From the NCBI RefSeq assembly GCF_900582195.1, contig NZ_UTHA01000221.1:87915-151914 (forward strand): DNA of 64,000 nucleotides, written 5' to 3'. Below the pieces are notes generated by a model. The model ran no database searches, had not been told where the DNA came from, and saw only the letters and a program-made list of their open reading frames with translations. Source of the DNA: Pseudomonas viridiflava (GTDB lineage: Bacteria; Pseudomonadota; Gammaproteobacteria; Pseudomonadales; Pseudomonadaceae). Positions 43,464-51,589 of this stretch are shown piece after piece. The translations under genes and the position numbers were made by a program. Within the stretch, counting starts at the first letter, position 1; every line of letters starts with the position of its first letter.

Positions 43464-43792
43464 GGGGCTTCGATATCCGCTTGGTCGATTTCCACAACGT
43501 GGCCCGGACCTGCGTCGAACAGCACGTAGAACTCGGCGCCGGGTTTCTTGAAGGTCAGGGTCGAGTCACTGCCGAGTTTGCCCGGCACCAGAATGGTTTC
43601 GTCATAGCCGATCACATCGAGGGTCACCCCCGGCGCACCGCTGCCGTCGGAGAAACCGCCGGTGCATTTGATCTGCTCGGCGTCGATGGCTTTGCATTCG
43701 CACATCGGGTTGTGGGCCAGCGCACTGGCACTGAAGCCGGCGCCGAGCACCAGCAGCACGGCGCTCAGCCGCAGGCGGAAAGGGCGGGTCAT
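43460..43792 (-). CDS. fpvJ: FpvJ, small periplasmic protein
   Basis: A 110-residue protein with a signal peptide (1-26, cleavage after ALA) and a mature part starting HNPMCECKAIDAEQIKC. The CxC and third Cys could bind metal or form a disulfide. Counterpart of PA2405 in the iron-release complex. ATG 43792 overlaps the fpvH stop (ATGA). Confidence 0.83.
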   Translation of the reverse strand: MTRPFRLRLSAVLLVLGAGFSASALAHNPMCECKAIDAEQIKCTGGFSDGSGAPGVTLDVIGYDETILVPGKLGSDSTLTFKKPGAEFYVLFDAGPGHVVEIDQADIEAP

Positions 43793-44331
43793 GGTTTGGC
43801 TCCTTGTTGGTTCAACCAGGCGATGGTGGCGGGGGAGGCCTGACTCAGAGGGATCGAAGCCTGATGCATGCTGCCGTCCCAGCCTTCCATGGTGATCCAC
43901 AGTTCGGCGTCGGCTTTGGTTTTTTCCGGCACTGGCAATTGCGCGCCCATGCGGTAGGGCGTGCCGAAGAAAATCACCCCGGCGGCGCGCAGGCTGCGGG
44001 GCTTGCCGATACGCAGGTAGGTAGCTTTGACCTGGTCGATGCAGGCATCGCAGAGGGCAGCGTTGAAACCTTTCATATGGCCCGCCGGGCCTTCGAGGCG
44101 CGGCGCTTCGTTGCGCAGCTCGGCCAGGCGCAAGCTCCAGGGACCGACCGTGACTTCGCCGACTTCTCGTTCACCGAGGCCGATATCACCCCGAAACAGC
44201 GCGGCATCGGCGAAGTATTTGGGCATGAAACCCAGCGGGATCAGCAGCAACAGCACGTTGATGTGAAAGCGCCATTTGTGCCAGAACAGGCTCAGGCGCG
44301 ACGGTTGCGGTGCAGCGGTGGACTTGCTCAC
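43789..44331 (-). CDS. fpvH: FpvH, membrane-anchored periplasmic protein
   Basis: A 180-residue protein with an N-terminal anchor (about 20-40) and a periplasmic domain containing FNAALCDACIDQVKATYLRIGKP, whose CxxC pair could carry electrons or bind iron. Counterpart of PA2404. It overlaps both fpvG and fpvJ by 4 nt. Confidence 0.83.
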   Translation of the reverse strand: MSKSTAAPQPSRLSLFWHKWRFHINVLLLLIPLGFMPKYFADAALFRGDIGLGEREVGEVTVGPWSLRLAELRNEAPRLEGPAGHMKGFNAALCDACIDQVKATYLRIGKPRSLRAAGVIFFGTPYRMGAQLPVPEKTKADAELWITMEGWDGSMHQASIPLSQASPATIAWLNQQGAKP

Positions 44332-45527
44332 GGGTTGACCTCCGCCGCTTCACGATTCATGACCGGTTGCGCCTGGGCGCGGGATTTCTTCGACTCACGC
44401 TTGAGCGCATTGGCCGTTGCCAGCGCGGTGCGCTTGGTCCAGATCAACAAGCCGCTGAGCACCATCATGCTCAGTATCAGGCCGAAGAAGAACCAGATCA
44501 GTTTGATCCACAGTCCGCCAAAATCGCCGGTATGCAGCGGGCGCATGGATTCGGTGACGAACTCCAGCGAGCTGCGGTCGGACAACAGGCGAGAAGCGGC
44601 GACGTCACCGTTGAACGGGTTGAGGGTCGCGGTCTGGAACATCAGCGGATACCAGCCGCGACCGCCGAGGCTCATATGGCTGTAGGCATTGCCCGGCAAG
44701 CTGACGAAGCTGACTTCCAGGCCGGGAATTTTCTCTTGGGCGACTTCGATGGCGCGATCCAGGCTGATGCGCGGCGGTGGCGTGCCATCGGCCGAGATCG
44801 GCACGGCGTCACGGGCCATCGCCGGAATGACCGGCTCGCTGGAGATAGAGATGTGGTTATCGAACAGCATCGCCTCAATCAGGAACCAGGTGCCGGTGAC
44901 CGAAATCACCGCAATGAACCAGATCGACCAGATACCGCTCAGACGGTGGAAATCGCCCCAGAAAATCCGCGCGCCGTGGCGAAAACGCAGGGTCGGACTA
45001 AAGAAACCCTTCCAGAAGCGTTTATAGACCACCAGCCCGGTGATCAAAGAAGCCAGCAGCGGCAGACCGAGGAACGACACCAGATACCAGCCCCAGCTGT
45101 AGCCATTGGTGAACGGCACCAGCCACCAGCCATGCAGGGCACGGGTGAAGGCTTTGAAGTTGAAGTCCGGTGCGCCGCCCTGAATCACGCCGGTGTACGG
45201 ATTGACGTAAACGGTCTGCGCACGCCCGTCGGGGTAGCTGACAGCGACATCCAGGGCGAAATGCGATTCGTCGGGGCGGCTGATACTTTGGACGACGGTT
45301 TGCGGTTCGGCTTTCTTGATGGCGGCAAGAATCTGGTCATAGCTGAGCCGCGGTGCATCGTCCGATGGTTGGCTGGCGCGCATCTGCGGGTTGGCCAGCC
45401 AGACGATTTCCTGGCTGACCACCGCCAGGGTGCCGGTGACACAGACGATCAGGACAAAGAACCAGATCGGTAACGCCAGCCAGCTATGAACGAGGAACCA
45501 CAGTTTGGAGCGGGATTTCTTCGACAT
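44328..45527 (-). CDS. fpvG: FpvG, inner-membrane ferripyoverdine reductase
   Basis: A 399-residue PepSY-associated membrane protein with four transmembrane segments (about 10-33, 150-172, 207-229, 350-373), large periplasmic loops and conserved His residues in the helices (LVHSWLALP, ALHGWWLVP, HRLSGIWSIWFIA), which could hold haem. In P. aeruginosa FpvG reduces Fe(III)-pyoverdine in the periplasm, freeing iron and recycling the siderophore. First gene of an eight-gene operon whose junctions mostly overlap. Confidence 0.9.
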   Translation of the reverse strand: MSKKSRSKLWFLVHSWLALPIWFFVLIVCVTGTLAVVSQEIVWLANPQMRASQPSDDAPRLSYDQILAAIKKAEPQTVVQSISRPDESHFALDVAVSYPDGRAQTVYVNPYTGVIQGGAPDFNFKAFTRALHGWWLVPFTNGYSWGWYLVSFLGLPLLASLITGLVVYKRFWKGFFSPTLRFRHGARIFWGDFHRLSGIWSIWFIAVISVTGTWFLIEAMLFDNHISISSEPVIPAMARDAVPISADGTPPPRISLDRAIEVAQEKIPGLEVSFVSLPGNAYSHMSLGGRGWYPLMFQTATLNPFNGDVAASRLLSDRSSLEFVTESMRPLHTGDFGGLWIKLIWFFFGLILSMMVLSGLLIWTKRTALATANALKRESKKSRAQAQPVMNREAAEVNP

Positions 45528-45931
45528 GATTGCGCGTCTTGATAGCGGTGAAAGGGCGCGTGGCTACGGGCTTCGCAGCACGGGGTCCCCGAAAGACCGG
45601 ACTTGGCTTTTGCCTACACGAACGGCCTGCATCTATATAGGACGGATGAGTGGGGCAAATCCTGAAAGGTGATATGAAAGCAAATGTTTCCCAATTCCCG
45701 GTGACCACGAATCCCCATGTGGGAGCGAGCTTGCTCGCTAAAGCGCCGGGTCAGTCACTTCATCCGTTGCCTGATCCACCGCTTTCGTGAGCAGGCTCTC
45801 TCCCACAGGGTTTTCCTGCGTACAGGGGATCAAACACGATTCATGGATGACGCCATCACTCTCTGCCAATTGATGGCCGACCCGTGCTGCCTATGATGGG
45901 AATCACCTGATTTCCCTGAGTGAGCGCCCTG
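45528..45931. other. Divergent region between fpvG and leuC paralogue
   Basis: About 400 nt. It contains a degenerate REPIN (45719-45807) and a stretch (45655-45686) where GCAAAT and GAAAG are each repeated as direct repeats about 20 nt apart. I looked for TAAAT-N16-CGT on the fpvG strand and found none, nor a good Fur box. The fpvG promoter therefore cannot be named from the sequence. No gene is seen. Confidence 0.55.
45719..45807. repeat. Degenerate REPIN upstream of leuC paralogue
   Basis: Inverted REP doublet with substitutions in both arms (GCTCGCTAA and TTTCGTGAGCAGGCTCTCTCCC), i.e. an older copy than the others. Confidence 0.75.
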
Positions 45932-47350
45932 ATGAGTCCCAGAACCCTTTACGACAAACACATCGACTCACACACGGTGTGCCGCCTCGACGATCAGGGC
46001 CATGTCCTCTTGTATATCGATCGTCAGGTGATCAACGAATACACCAGCCCGCAGGCCTTCAGCGGTTTGCGTGCGGCCGGGCGCGACGTCTGGCGGCCGG
46101 GCACGGCGCTGGCGGTGGTCGATCACGTCAACCCGACCACGCCTGTGCGTGTCGCGGCAATGCCTGATGCGGGCGGCGCCCGACAAGTCTCGTATCTGGC
46201 GGAGAATTGCCGGGACTTCGGCATCGAGTTGCTGGACATCCTCGACAAACGTCAGGGCATCGAACATGTGATCGCCCCGGAGCAAGGTTTCATTCTGCCC
46301 GGCATGGTCATCGCCGCCGGCGACAGCCATACCACCACCTATGGCGCACTGGGCGCCTTCGGTTTCGGCATTGGCACCTCCGAGATTGAACACCTGCTGG
46401 CCTCGCAGACGCTGGTCTACAAACGTCTGAAAAGCCTGCGCGTGACCGTCGACGGCAACCTGGCGCCGGGCCTGACTTCAAAAGACGTGATCATGGCCCT
46501 GATCGGCCGCATCGGCGCTTCCGGTGCCAGCGGTTACGCGATCGAATTTTGCGGCTCGACCATCGATGCCTTGAGCGTTGAAGCACGCATGACTATTTGC
46601 AATATGGCGGTCGAGGCCGGCGCGCGCGGTGCATTCATGGCCCCCGATGAAAAGGTCTTCGCCTATCTCAAGGGCAAACCGCGTGCGCCTGATGGCGCGC
46701 TTTGGGAACAAGGCCTGAAGACATGGCGCGAACTGCGCAGCGATCCGGGCGCGGTGTTTGACCGCGAGATTCACCTCGATGCCAGCGTCCTAGAGCCGAT
46801 GGTCACCTGGGGGACCAGCCCCGATCAGGCCGCTGCTATCGGTGCACGGGTGCCCGACCCGCAAGCGATCAGCGACCCGATCCTGCGCCAGGACATGCGC
46901 CGCGCCCTCAACTACATGGGTCTCGAAGCGGGCATGGCGCTCAGCGACATCGTTATCAGCCACGCCTTTATCGGTTCGTGCACCAACGCGCGAATCGAAG
47001 ACTTGCGCGATGCCGCCAGCGTCGTGCGCGGTCAACACGTGGCCGGGCACGTACGGGCGATGATCGTCCCCGGCTCCAGTGAAGTTCGCGCGCAGGCCGA
47101 GGCCGAAGGGCTGGCGCAGATCTTTATCGATGCCGGTTTTGAATGGCGGCAGTCCGGCTGCTCGATGTGCCTGGCGATGAACGACGACGTCCTCGCCCCC
47201 GGCGACCGCTGCGCGTCCAGCACCAATCGCAACTTCGAAGGTCGTCAGGGCGCCGGTGCGCGCACTCACCTGATGAGCCCGGCGATGGTCGCCGCCGCTG
47301 CGATCAGCGGCCGCCTCACTGATATCCGCCACTTTGGAGTACGCCCATGA
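45932..47350 (+). CDS. Aconitase-superfamily large subunit, LeuC paralogue
   Basis: A 472-residue isopropylmalate isomerase-type large subunit. The [4Fe-4S] ligands are the Cys in FIGSCTNARIEDLR and the pair in QSGCSMCLAMN; other markers are AAGDSHTTTYGALGAFGFGIG and CASSTNRNFEGRQGAGARTHL. The segment that is usually DHNVPTT in LeuC reads VVDHVNPTTP, and no other leu gene is nearby, so this may be a paralogue acting on another hydroxy-diacid (citramalate, dimethylmalate or similar) rather than leucine synthesis. It overlaps the small-subunit gene by 4 nt. ATG 45932 has GAGTGAG upstream; GTG 45920 has none. Confidence 0.82.
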   Translation: MSPRTLYDKHIDSHTVCRLDDQGHVLLYIDRQVINEYTSPQAFSGLRAAGRDVWRPGTALAVVDHVNPTTPVRVAAMPDAGGARQVSYLAENCRDFGIELLDILDKRQGIEHVIAPEQGFILPGMVIAAGDSHTTTYGALGAFGFGIGTSEIEHLLASQTLVYKRLKSLRVTVDGNLAPGLTSKDVIMALIGRIGASGASGYAIEFCGSTIDALSVEARMTICNMAVEAGARGAFMAPDEKVFAYLKGKPRAPDGALWEQGLKTWRELRSDPGAVFDREIHLDASVLEPMVTWGTSPDQAAAIGARVPDPQAISDPILRQDMRRALNYMGLEAGMALSDIVISHAFIGSCTNARIEDLRDAASVVRGQHVAGHVRAMIVPGSSEVRAQAEAEGLAQIFIDAGFEWRQSGCSMCLAMNDDVLAPGDRCASSTNRNFEGRQGAGARTHLMSPAMVAAAAISGRLTDIRHFGVRP

Positions 47351-47961
47351 GCCTGCAACCCTTCACCCAGGTCAGCGGTCAGGCCGCGCCGTTACTGGCA
47401 GCCAATGTCGACACGGACGTGATCATGCCCAAGCAGTTCCTCAAAGGCATTGATCGTCAGGGACTCGATCGCGGCTTGTTTTTCGATCTGCGGTTTCTGC
47501 GCGATGGCAGCCCTGATCCCGATTTTGTGTTGAACAAACCGGCGTGGCAGGGCGCAAGTTTTCTGGTGGTCGGGCCGAACTTCGGCTGCGGATCGAGCCG
47601 TGAGCATGCGGTCTGGGGGTTGCAGCAGATGGGCATCCGCGCGTTGATCGGCAGCAGTTTTGCCGGGATCTTCTACGACAATTGCCAGCGCAACGGCGTG
47701 CTGTTGATCAGCCTGGAAGAGGCGCAGGTACAACGCATCGGACAGCTTGTCGGTGAGCCTGAAACGGCGCGGGTCAGTATTGATTTAGAGACACAGCAGA
47801 TTGGCCTGGCGGATGGCACGGTGATCGAGTTCCAGATCGATACTTTGCGTAAAACCGCATTGCTGCTCGGCCTGGATGCCATCGGCAGCACCCTGCAACG
47901 GCGCGAACAGATCAAGGCCTTCGAACGCGAGCATCTGGCCAATAACCCTTGGCTTTGCTGA
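47347..47961 (+). CDS. Aconitase-superfamily small subunit, LeuD paralogue
   Basis: A 204-residue swivel-domain subunit. It has NVDTDVIMPKQFLKGIDRQGL near the N-terminus and the substrate-binding loop GPNFGCGSSREHAVWGLQ, plus FYDNCQRNGVLLI. It must pair with the large subunit encoded just upstream, with which its start overlaps. Slightly shorter than typical LeuD (about 212). Confidence 0.85.
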   Translation: MSLQPFTQVSGQAAPLLAANVDTDVIMPKQFLKGIDRQGLDRGLFFDLRFLRDGSPDPDFVLNKPAWQGASFLVVGPNFGCGSSREHAVWGLQQMGIRALIGSSFAGIFYDNCQRNGVLLISLEEAQVQRIGQLVGEPETARVSIDLETQQIGLADGTVIEFQIDTLRKTALLLGLDAIGSTLQRREQIKAFEREHLANNPWLC

Positions 47962-47977
47962 CACACTACTGATCCCC

Positions 47978-48005
47978 TGTGGGAGCGAGCAGGCTCGCTC
48001 CCACA
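47978..48005. repeat. Single REP hairpin after leuD paralogue
   Basis: TGTGGGAGCGAG-CAGG-CTCGCTCCCACA, a perfect 12-bp stem with a 4-nt loop, between converging genes. It can terminate both. Confidence 0.85.
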
Positions 48006-48025
48006 TTTGAAATCGGGTGTTCCAG

Positions 48026-48940
48026 CTAAAGGGAAAGCCCTTTGAAATGCGCCTGCAAAAACTCCACACACGCGCGCAACTTTCCCGAATGCGCGAGCCG
48101 CGTCGGGTACACCGCCCAGACATTGGCACTCTGGCTGTAATCGTCCAGTACCTGCACCAGGCGTCCTTGCTCCAGCAACGGCTTCACATCCCACAGCGAG
48201 CGCAGCAACACCCCGCGCCCATCCAGCGCCCATTGCAAAACAATCTCGCCGTTGTTTGACGACAACGGCCCGCTGACCCGCACGCTCTCTTGCCCGCCAT
48301 CGCGATCCAGATTCCAGATGCCGAAGGCGTTGTCGCGCTCTTTGATCACCAGGCAATCGTGCTGTTGCAGGTCGTCCAGCGTCTGCGGCGTGCCGCGGCG
48401 TTGCAGATAACCGGGTGCAGCGCACAGCACTCGTCGATTACTGACCAGGCGTCGACCGATGTGCTGGCCGGGCAGGTCATCGCCGACACGGATCTCCAGG
48501 TCGAAGCCTTCATTGATGATGTCCACTACCCGGTCAAACAGGTCGAGGCGAATTTCAAGTTCGGGATAACGTTCGGCCAGCAACGACACCGCCGGCGCCA
48601 CGTGATTGCGACCGAAACCGAAGCTGCTGCAGATGTGCAAACGCCCACGCGGGGTGTCGTGGGCGTCGGACAATTCGTCGTGCAGTTGCTGGAAGTCATC
48701 GAGGATGCGCAACGCCCAGCGTTGCACGCGCTCACCGTCTTCGGTCAGCGAGACACGACGGCTGGTGCGGTGCAGCAGGCGAGTGCCAAGGGTGGTTTCA
48801 AGAATCTGGATGCGTTTGCTGACATAGGCCGGTGACAGGCCCAACTCATCGGCCGCAGCGGCAAAGCCGTTTTTGCGGATCACGGTGAGCAGCACGCGCA
48901 GGTCTTCGGGCAGGGGCACGGTGTCTTTCTTCTGGGACAT
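48026..48940 (-). CDS. LysR-type regulator (DmlR/TtdR-like)
   Basis: A 304-residue LysR regulator. The HTH covers about 10-65 (LRVLLTVIRKNGFAAAADELGLSPAYVSKRIQ) and the effector domain follows from residue 90. The sequence pattern (LPLPEDLRV..., SPAYVSKRI) resembles the DmlR/TtdR subgroup that controls D-malate or tartrate use. It converges on the leuCD-like pair, and a link through hydroxy-diacid metabolism is a reasonable guess. The start is uncertain: ATG 48940 fits the family, ATG 48976 is possible; neither has a strong ribosome site. Confidence 0.8.
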   Translation of the reverse strand: MSQKKDTVPLPEDLRVLLTVIRKNGFAAAADELGLSPAYVSKRIQILETTLGTRLLHRTSRRVSLTEDGERVQRWALRILDDFQQLHDELSDAHDTPRGRLHICSSFGFGRNHVAPAVSLLAERYPELEIRLDLFDRVVDIINEGFDLEIRVGDDLPGQHIGRRLVSNRRVLCAAPGYLQRRGTPQTLDDLQQHDCLVIKERDNAFGIWNLDRDGGQESVRVSGPLSSNNGEIVLQWALDGRGVLLRSLWDVKPLLEQGRLVQVLDDYSQSANVWAVYPTRLAHSGKLRACVEFLQAHFKGLSL

Positions 48941-49000
48941 GTCAAAACGAACACTGGCGGCACAAGCCGCCAGCATAGCACCGAGGCTCGATGCCTCTGC

Positions 49001-49876
49001 TCAGCGCAAAAAGGCCAGCGCTTCGGCCAGCAACAGCTCGGGAACTTCTTCGGCGAGGTAATGGCCGGTGGGCAATGCCTGACCGCTGACGTTGGCCGCC
49101 ACTTGCTGCCATTCCTTGAGCGGCTCGAAGCAGCGTCCGACCGTGCCTTCGGCGCCCCACAACACGCGCAGTGGCAGATTCAGGTGATGCCCGGCCGCGA
49201 TGTCGGCGCGGTCGTGCTCAAGATCGATGCCGGCGCTGGCGCGATAGTCTTCGCAGATGCCGCGCGCGCTGCCCGGTTGTTGCAGGCAGCGTCGATATTC
49301 CGCGAAGGCTGCATCGGTAAACGGCTTGAGACCGGCGCTGCGGCTGCCCATCACGCTGCGCAAATACCCTTCAGGGTCAGCCTCGATCAGAGTTTCCGGC
49401 AATGGCGCCGGGCGGATCAGAAAGAACCAGTGCCAATACGCACGGGCGAAGGCTTCGTTGGTTTGCGCGTACATCGACAGGGTCGGGGCGATGTCGAGCA
49501 GCATCATGCGCTGCACGGCGTTCGGATGATCGAGGGCGAGACGATGGGCGACCCGCGCGCCACGGTCGTGAGCGAGGATCGAAAACTGCTCGAAGCCCAG
49601 CGCCTGCATCAACTCGACATTGTCGCGGGCCATTTCGCGTTTCGAGTAATTGACGTGCAACTCATCCGCAGCCGGGCGACTGCTGTCGCCATAGCCGCGC
49701 AGGTCGGCGGCGACCACGCTGAAGTGCTCGGCCAATTGTTCGGCAATCTTGTGCCAGATCACATGGGTCTGCGGGTGGCCGTGCAAGAGCAGCAGGCCGG
49801 GGCCGCTGCCGCCGAGGCGGTAGGTGATGTCGACGCCGTTGACGCGACGCTGGTCTTTGCGGAATCCGGCAAACAT
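49001..49876 (-). CDS. Haloacetate dehalogenase-like alpha/beta hydrolase
   Basis: A 291-residue alpha/beta hydrolase matching fluoroacetate dehalogenases: nucleophile Asp104 with Arg105 and Arg108 in AHDRGARVAHR, halide-pocket W148-H149-W150 in YWHWFF, and catalytic His272 in TGHYLAEE. These residues together set the dehalogenase branch apart from epoxide hydrolases. Expected reaction: hydrolysis of haloacetates to glycolate. It stands alone between the LysR gene and a REPIN. Confidence 0.82.
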   Translation of the reverse strand: MFAGFRKDQRRVNGVDITYRLGGSGPGLLLLHGHPQTHVIWHKIAEQLAEHFSVVAADLRGYGDSSRPAADELHVNYSKREMARDNVELMQALGFEQFSILAHDRGARVAHRLALDHPNAVQRMMLLDIAPTLSMYAQTNEAFARAYWHWFFLIRPAPLPETLIEADPEGYLRSVMGSRSAGLKPFTDAAFAEYRRCLQQPGSARGICEDYRASAGIDLEHDRADIAAGHHLNLPLRVLWGAEGTVGRCFEPLKEWQQVAANVSGQALPTGHYLAEEVPELLLAEALAFLR

Positions 49877-50007
49877 CGGGCTGATCCTTATTCAGGGTAC
49901 TTGTTGGCTGCATCCTGAAATCGTCCGGCGTTCGCGGCAAGGGGCAAAGCGTGGTGGGCAGGTTCATGAAGTGTGTTCGTGGAGTTTTGTGTCGCCTGTG
50001 CCGGCCC

Positions 50008-50100
50008 CTTCGCGAGCAAGCTCGCTCCCACAGAGTTCTGCGTTGTGACGACTGCATCTGCCACACCACAAAATCCTGTGGGAGCGAGCTTGCTCGCGAA
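50008..50100. repeat. REPIN upstream of the dehalogenase-like gene
   Basis: Inverted REP doublet, arms about 45 nt apart, between the VOC-protein gene end and the dehalogenase-like gene start. Confidence 0.87.
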
Positions 50101-50125
50101 AGGGCCAGCCCAGACAACCAAGAAG

Positions 50126-50584
50126 CTAGCCTTGGCTAAACATCTCCATCGCCCGCTGCTTGATCTGCTCTTCAGTCAGATCCTCCTTGCGCGAGGCCAG
50201 AAACCACAGATGCCCATACGGATCCTTCAACGTGCCGCTGCGATCACCGTAGAACTGATCCTTGACCTCGGACACCGTCGTCGCCCCGGCCTCCAGCGCC
50301 CGTTGAAATGACTTGTCGACATCCGTCACATACAGATGCAAACCAACCGACACGGCTTGATCCGGATTACTCAACGGTCCCTGATCGCACGGCGAACCGA
50401 GCATGATCGCGCTGTCGCCAATACGCAGTTCAGCGTGGCCGATACCGCCGTCGGGCATGGCCAGGCGCATGACTTCGGTGGCGCCGAAGGCTTTTTTATA
50501 GAAGTCGATGGCCTCGGCGGCTTTGTGGATGCCGAGATACGGGGTAATGCTGTGATACCCCTCGGGAATGGGTTTTACGCTCAT
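50126..50584 (-). CDS. VOC-family (PhnB/glyoxalase-like) protein
   Basis: A 151-residue protein with two beta-alpha-beta-beta-beta repeats of the vicinal oxygen chelate fold (ITPYLGIHKAAEAIDFYKKAFGATEV; LHLYVTDVDKSFQRALEAGA; DPYGHLWFLASR). Possible metal ligands are few, as in PhnB-like members, so it may not be an enzyme. GGGAG precedes ATG 50584. Function not assigned. Confidence 0.8.
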   Translation of the reverse strand: MSVKPIPEGYHSITPYLGIHKAAEAIDFYKKAFGATEVMRLAMPDGGIGHAELRIGDSAIMLGSPCDQGPLSNPDQAVSVGLHLYVTDVDKSFQRALEAGATTVSEVKDQFYGDRSGTLKDPYGHLWFLASRKEDLTEEQIKQRAMEMFSQG

Positions 50585-50689
50585 GACGTTCTCCCTGAAT
50601 TGTTGTTCTATGACACAGGACTCCACCGGATTTGTGGAAGAGTCACTATAGAACTGTCCTCGCGGTGCAGATTTTTGCCCGACGAGCAG

Positions 50690-51142
50690 TCAATCCTTGG
50701 GAAAGTGCGGCCCCGGTCCCTGTTCACCCAGCACATCACCCTGATTGCGCAGCGGGCAAGCCTCCATCGACAAACACCCGCAACCGATGCAGCCATTGAG
50801 CCGATCGCGCAGTAGCGTCAGTTGCTTGATTCGCTCATCCAGTTCTCGGCGCCATTGCTGCGAGAGGATTTTCCAGTCCGCCGCGCTGGGCGCACGATCA
50901 TCCGGCAGAGCTTTCAGTGCTTGGCCAATCTCCGCCAATGGAATCCCCAGCCGCTGCGCGACTTTGATCAACGCCACCCGGCGCAGCACTTCACGCGGAT
51001 AGCGTCGCTGGTTGCCGGCATTGCGCTGGCTCTTGATCAAACCTTTGGATTCATAAAAGTGCAGGGCGGTGACCGCCACGCCACTGCGCGCCGCGACTTC
51101 GCCAACCGTTAACTGTTTGTGCACATTTTCTTTGCTGATCAT
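50690..51142 (-). CDS. soxR: Redox-sensitive activator SoxR
   Basis: A 150-residue MerR-family regulator: HTH at 11-35 (LTVGEVAARSGVAVTALHFYES), dimerisation helix, and the [2Fe-2S] motif C118-x2-C121-x-C123-x5-C129 (GCIGCGCLSMEAC). In pseudomonads SoxR responds to redox-cycling compounds such as phenazines and activates a small set of efflux and monooxygenase genes. A SoxR-type operator lies in the 93-nt gap to the divergent monooxygenase gene. Confidence 0.95.
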   Translation of the reverse strand: MISKENVHKQLTVGEVAARSGVAVTALHFYESKGLIKSQRNAGNQRRYPREVLRRVALIKVAQRLGIPLAEIGQALKALPDDRAPSAADWKILSQQWRRELDERIKQLTLLRDRLNGCIGCGCLSMEACPLRNQGDVLGEQGPGPHFPKD

Positions 51143-51155
51143 TTGAAGACAGCTC

Positions 51156-51186
51156 TTGACCTTGACTTAACTGGAGGTTTTACCCT
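51156..51186 (+). promoter_or_regulatory. SoxR operator/promoter with 19-bp spacer
   Basis: -35 TTGACC (51156-51161), a 19-nt spacer, then a weak -10 TACCCT (51181-51186). The spacer contains the imperfect palindrome ACCTTGACTTAACTGGAGGT (51159-51178), close to the SoxR box. A 19-bp spacer is the hallmark of MerR-family activated promoters. Confidence 0.85.
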
Positions 51187-51235
51187 GCAGGTCTTCGAGT
51201 CGCAAGGCTCGTCTTACGCTGAGTGGGGGCATTCC

Positions 51236-51589
51236 ATGAACAACCGCAGTTTTACCCAATTGATCGAGTTTGAAATCGAACCACGCCAACAACCTGCGCT
51301 GGTCACCGCACTGTCAAGGCAAACCGAACGCCTGGCGCAACGTTATGCAGGTTTTGTCAGCGCCAGTGTGCAGGCCAGCGATGACGGCCGCCGTGTGCTG
51401 AGTTTTCTGCAATGGCAGTCCCGCGAGGCGGGGGAGGCGGCGTTTCGCAGCTTCGAGAGCGGCGAGCAGGATTTCTGGCAACTGATTCACACCCATCAGG
51501 CGAAAACCATCACCTTCAATTCGTTCCAGGTGCTGAGCAGCATCGCCCGCAGTCACGACGATGCGCTGCACTGCCACCTGGTCGGCTAG
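51236..51589 (+). CDS. Antibiotic biosynthesis monooxygenase-type protein, SoxR target
   Basis: A 117-residue ferredoxin-like ABM-fold protein (FTQLIEFEIEPRQQPALVTAL; YAGFVSASVQASDDGRRVLSFLQW). Such proteins oxidise aromatic or quinone substrates without cofactors. In P. aeruginosa the soxR-adjacent PA2274 is of this type and is a SoxR target; the operator here predicts the same. Its stop overlaps the convergent sfnR-like stop by 4 nt. Confidence 0.85.
   Translation: MNNRSFTQLIEFEIEPRQQPALVTALSRQTERLAQRYAGFVSASVQASDDGRRVLSFLQWQSREAGEAAFRSFESGEQDFWQLIHTHQAKTITFNSFQVLSSIARSHDDALHCHLVG

Noticed and set aside
45528..45720. PvdS or Fur box upstream of fpvG
   Set aside because: No TAAAT-N16/17-CGT on the fpvG strand and no convincing 19-bp Fur match; only direct repeats of GCAAAT/GAAAG are visible.
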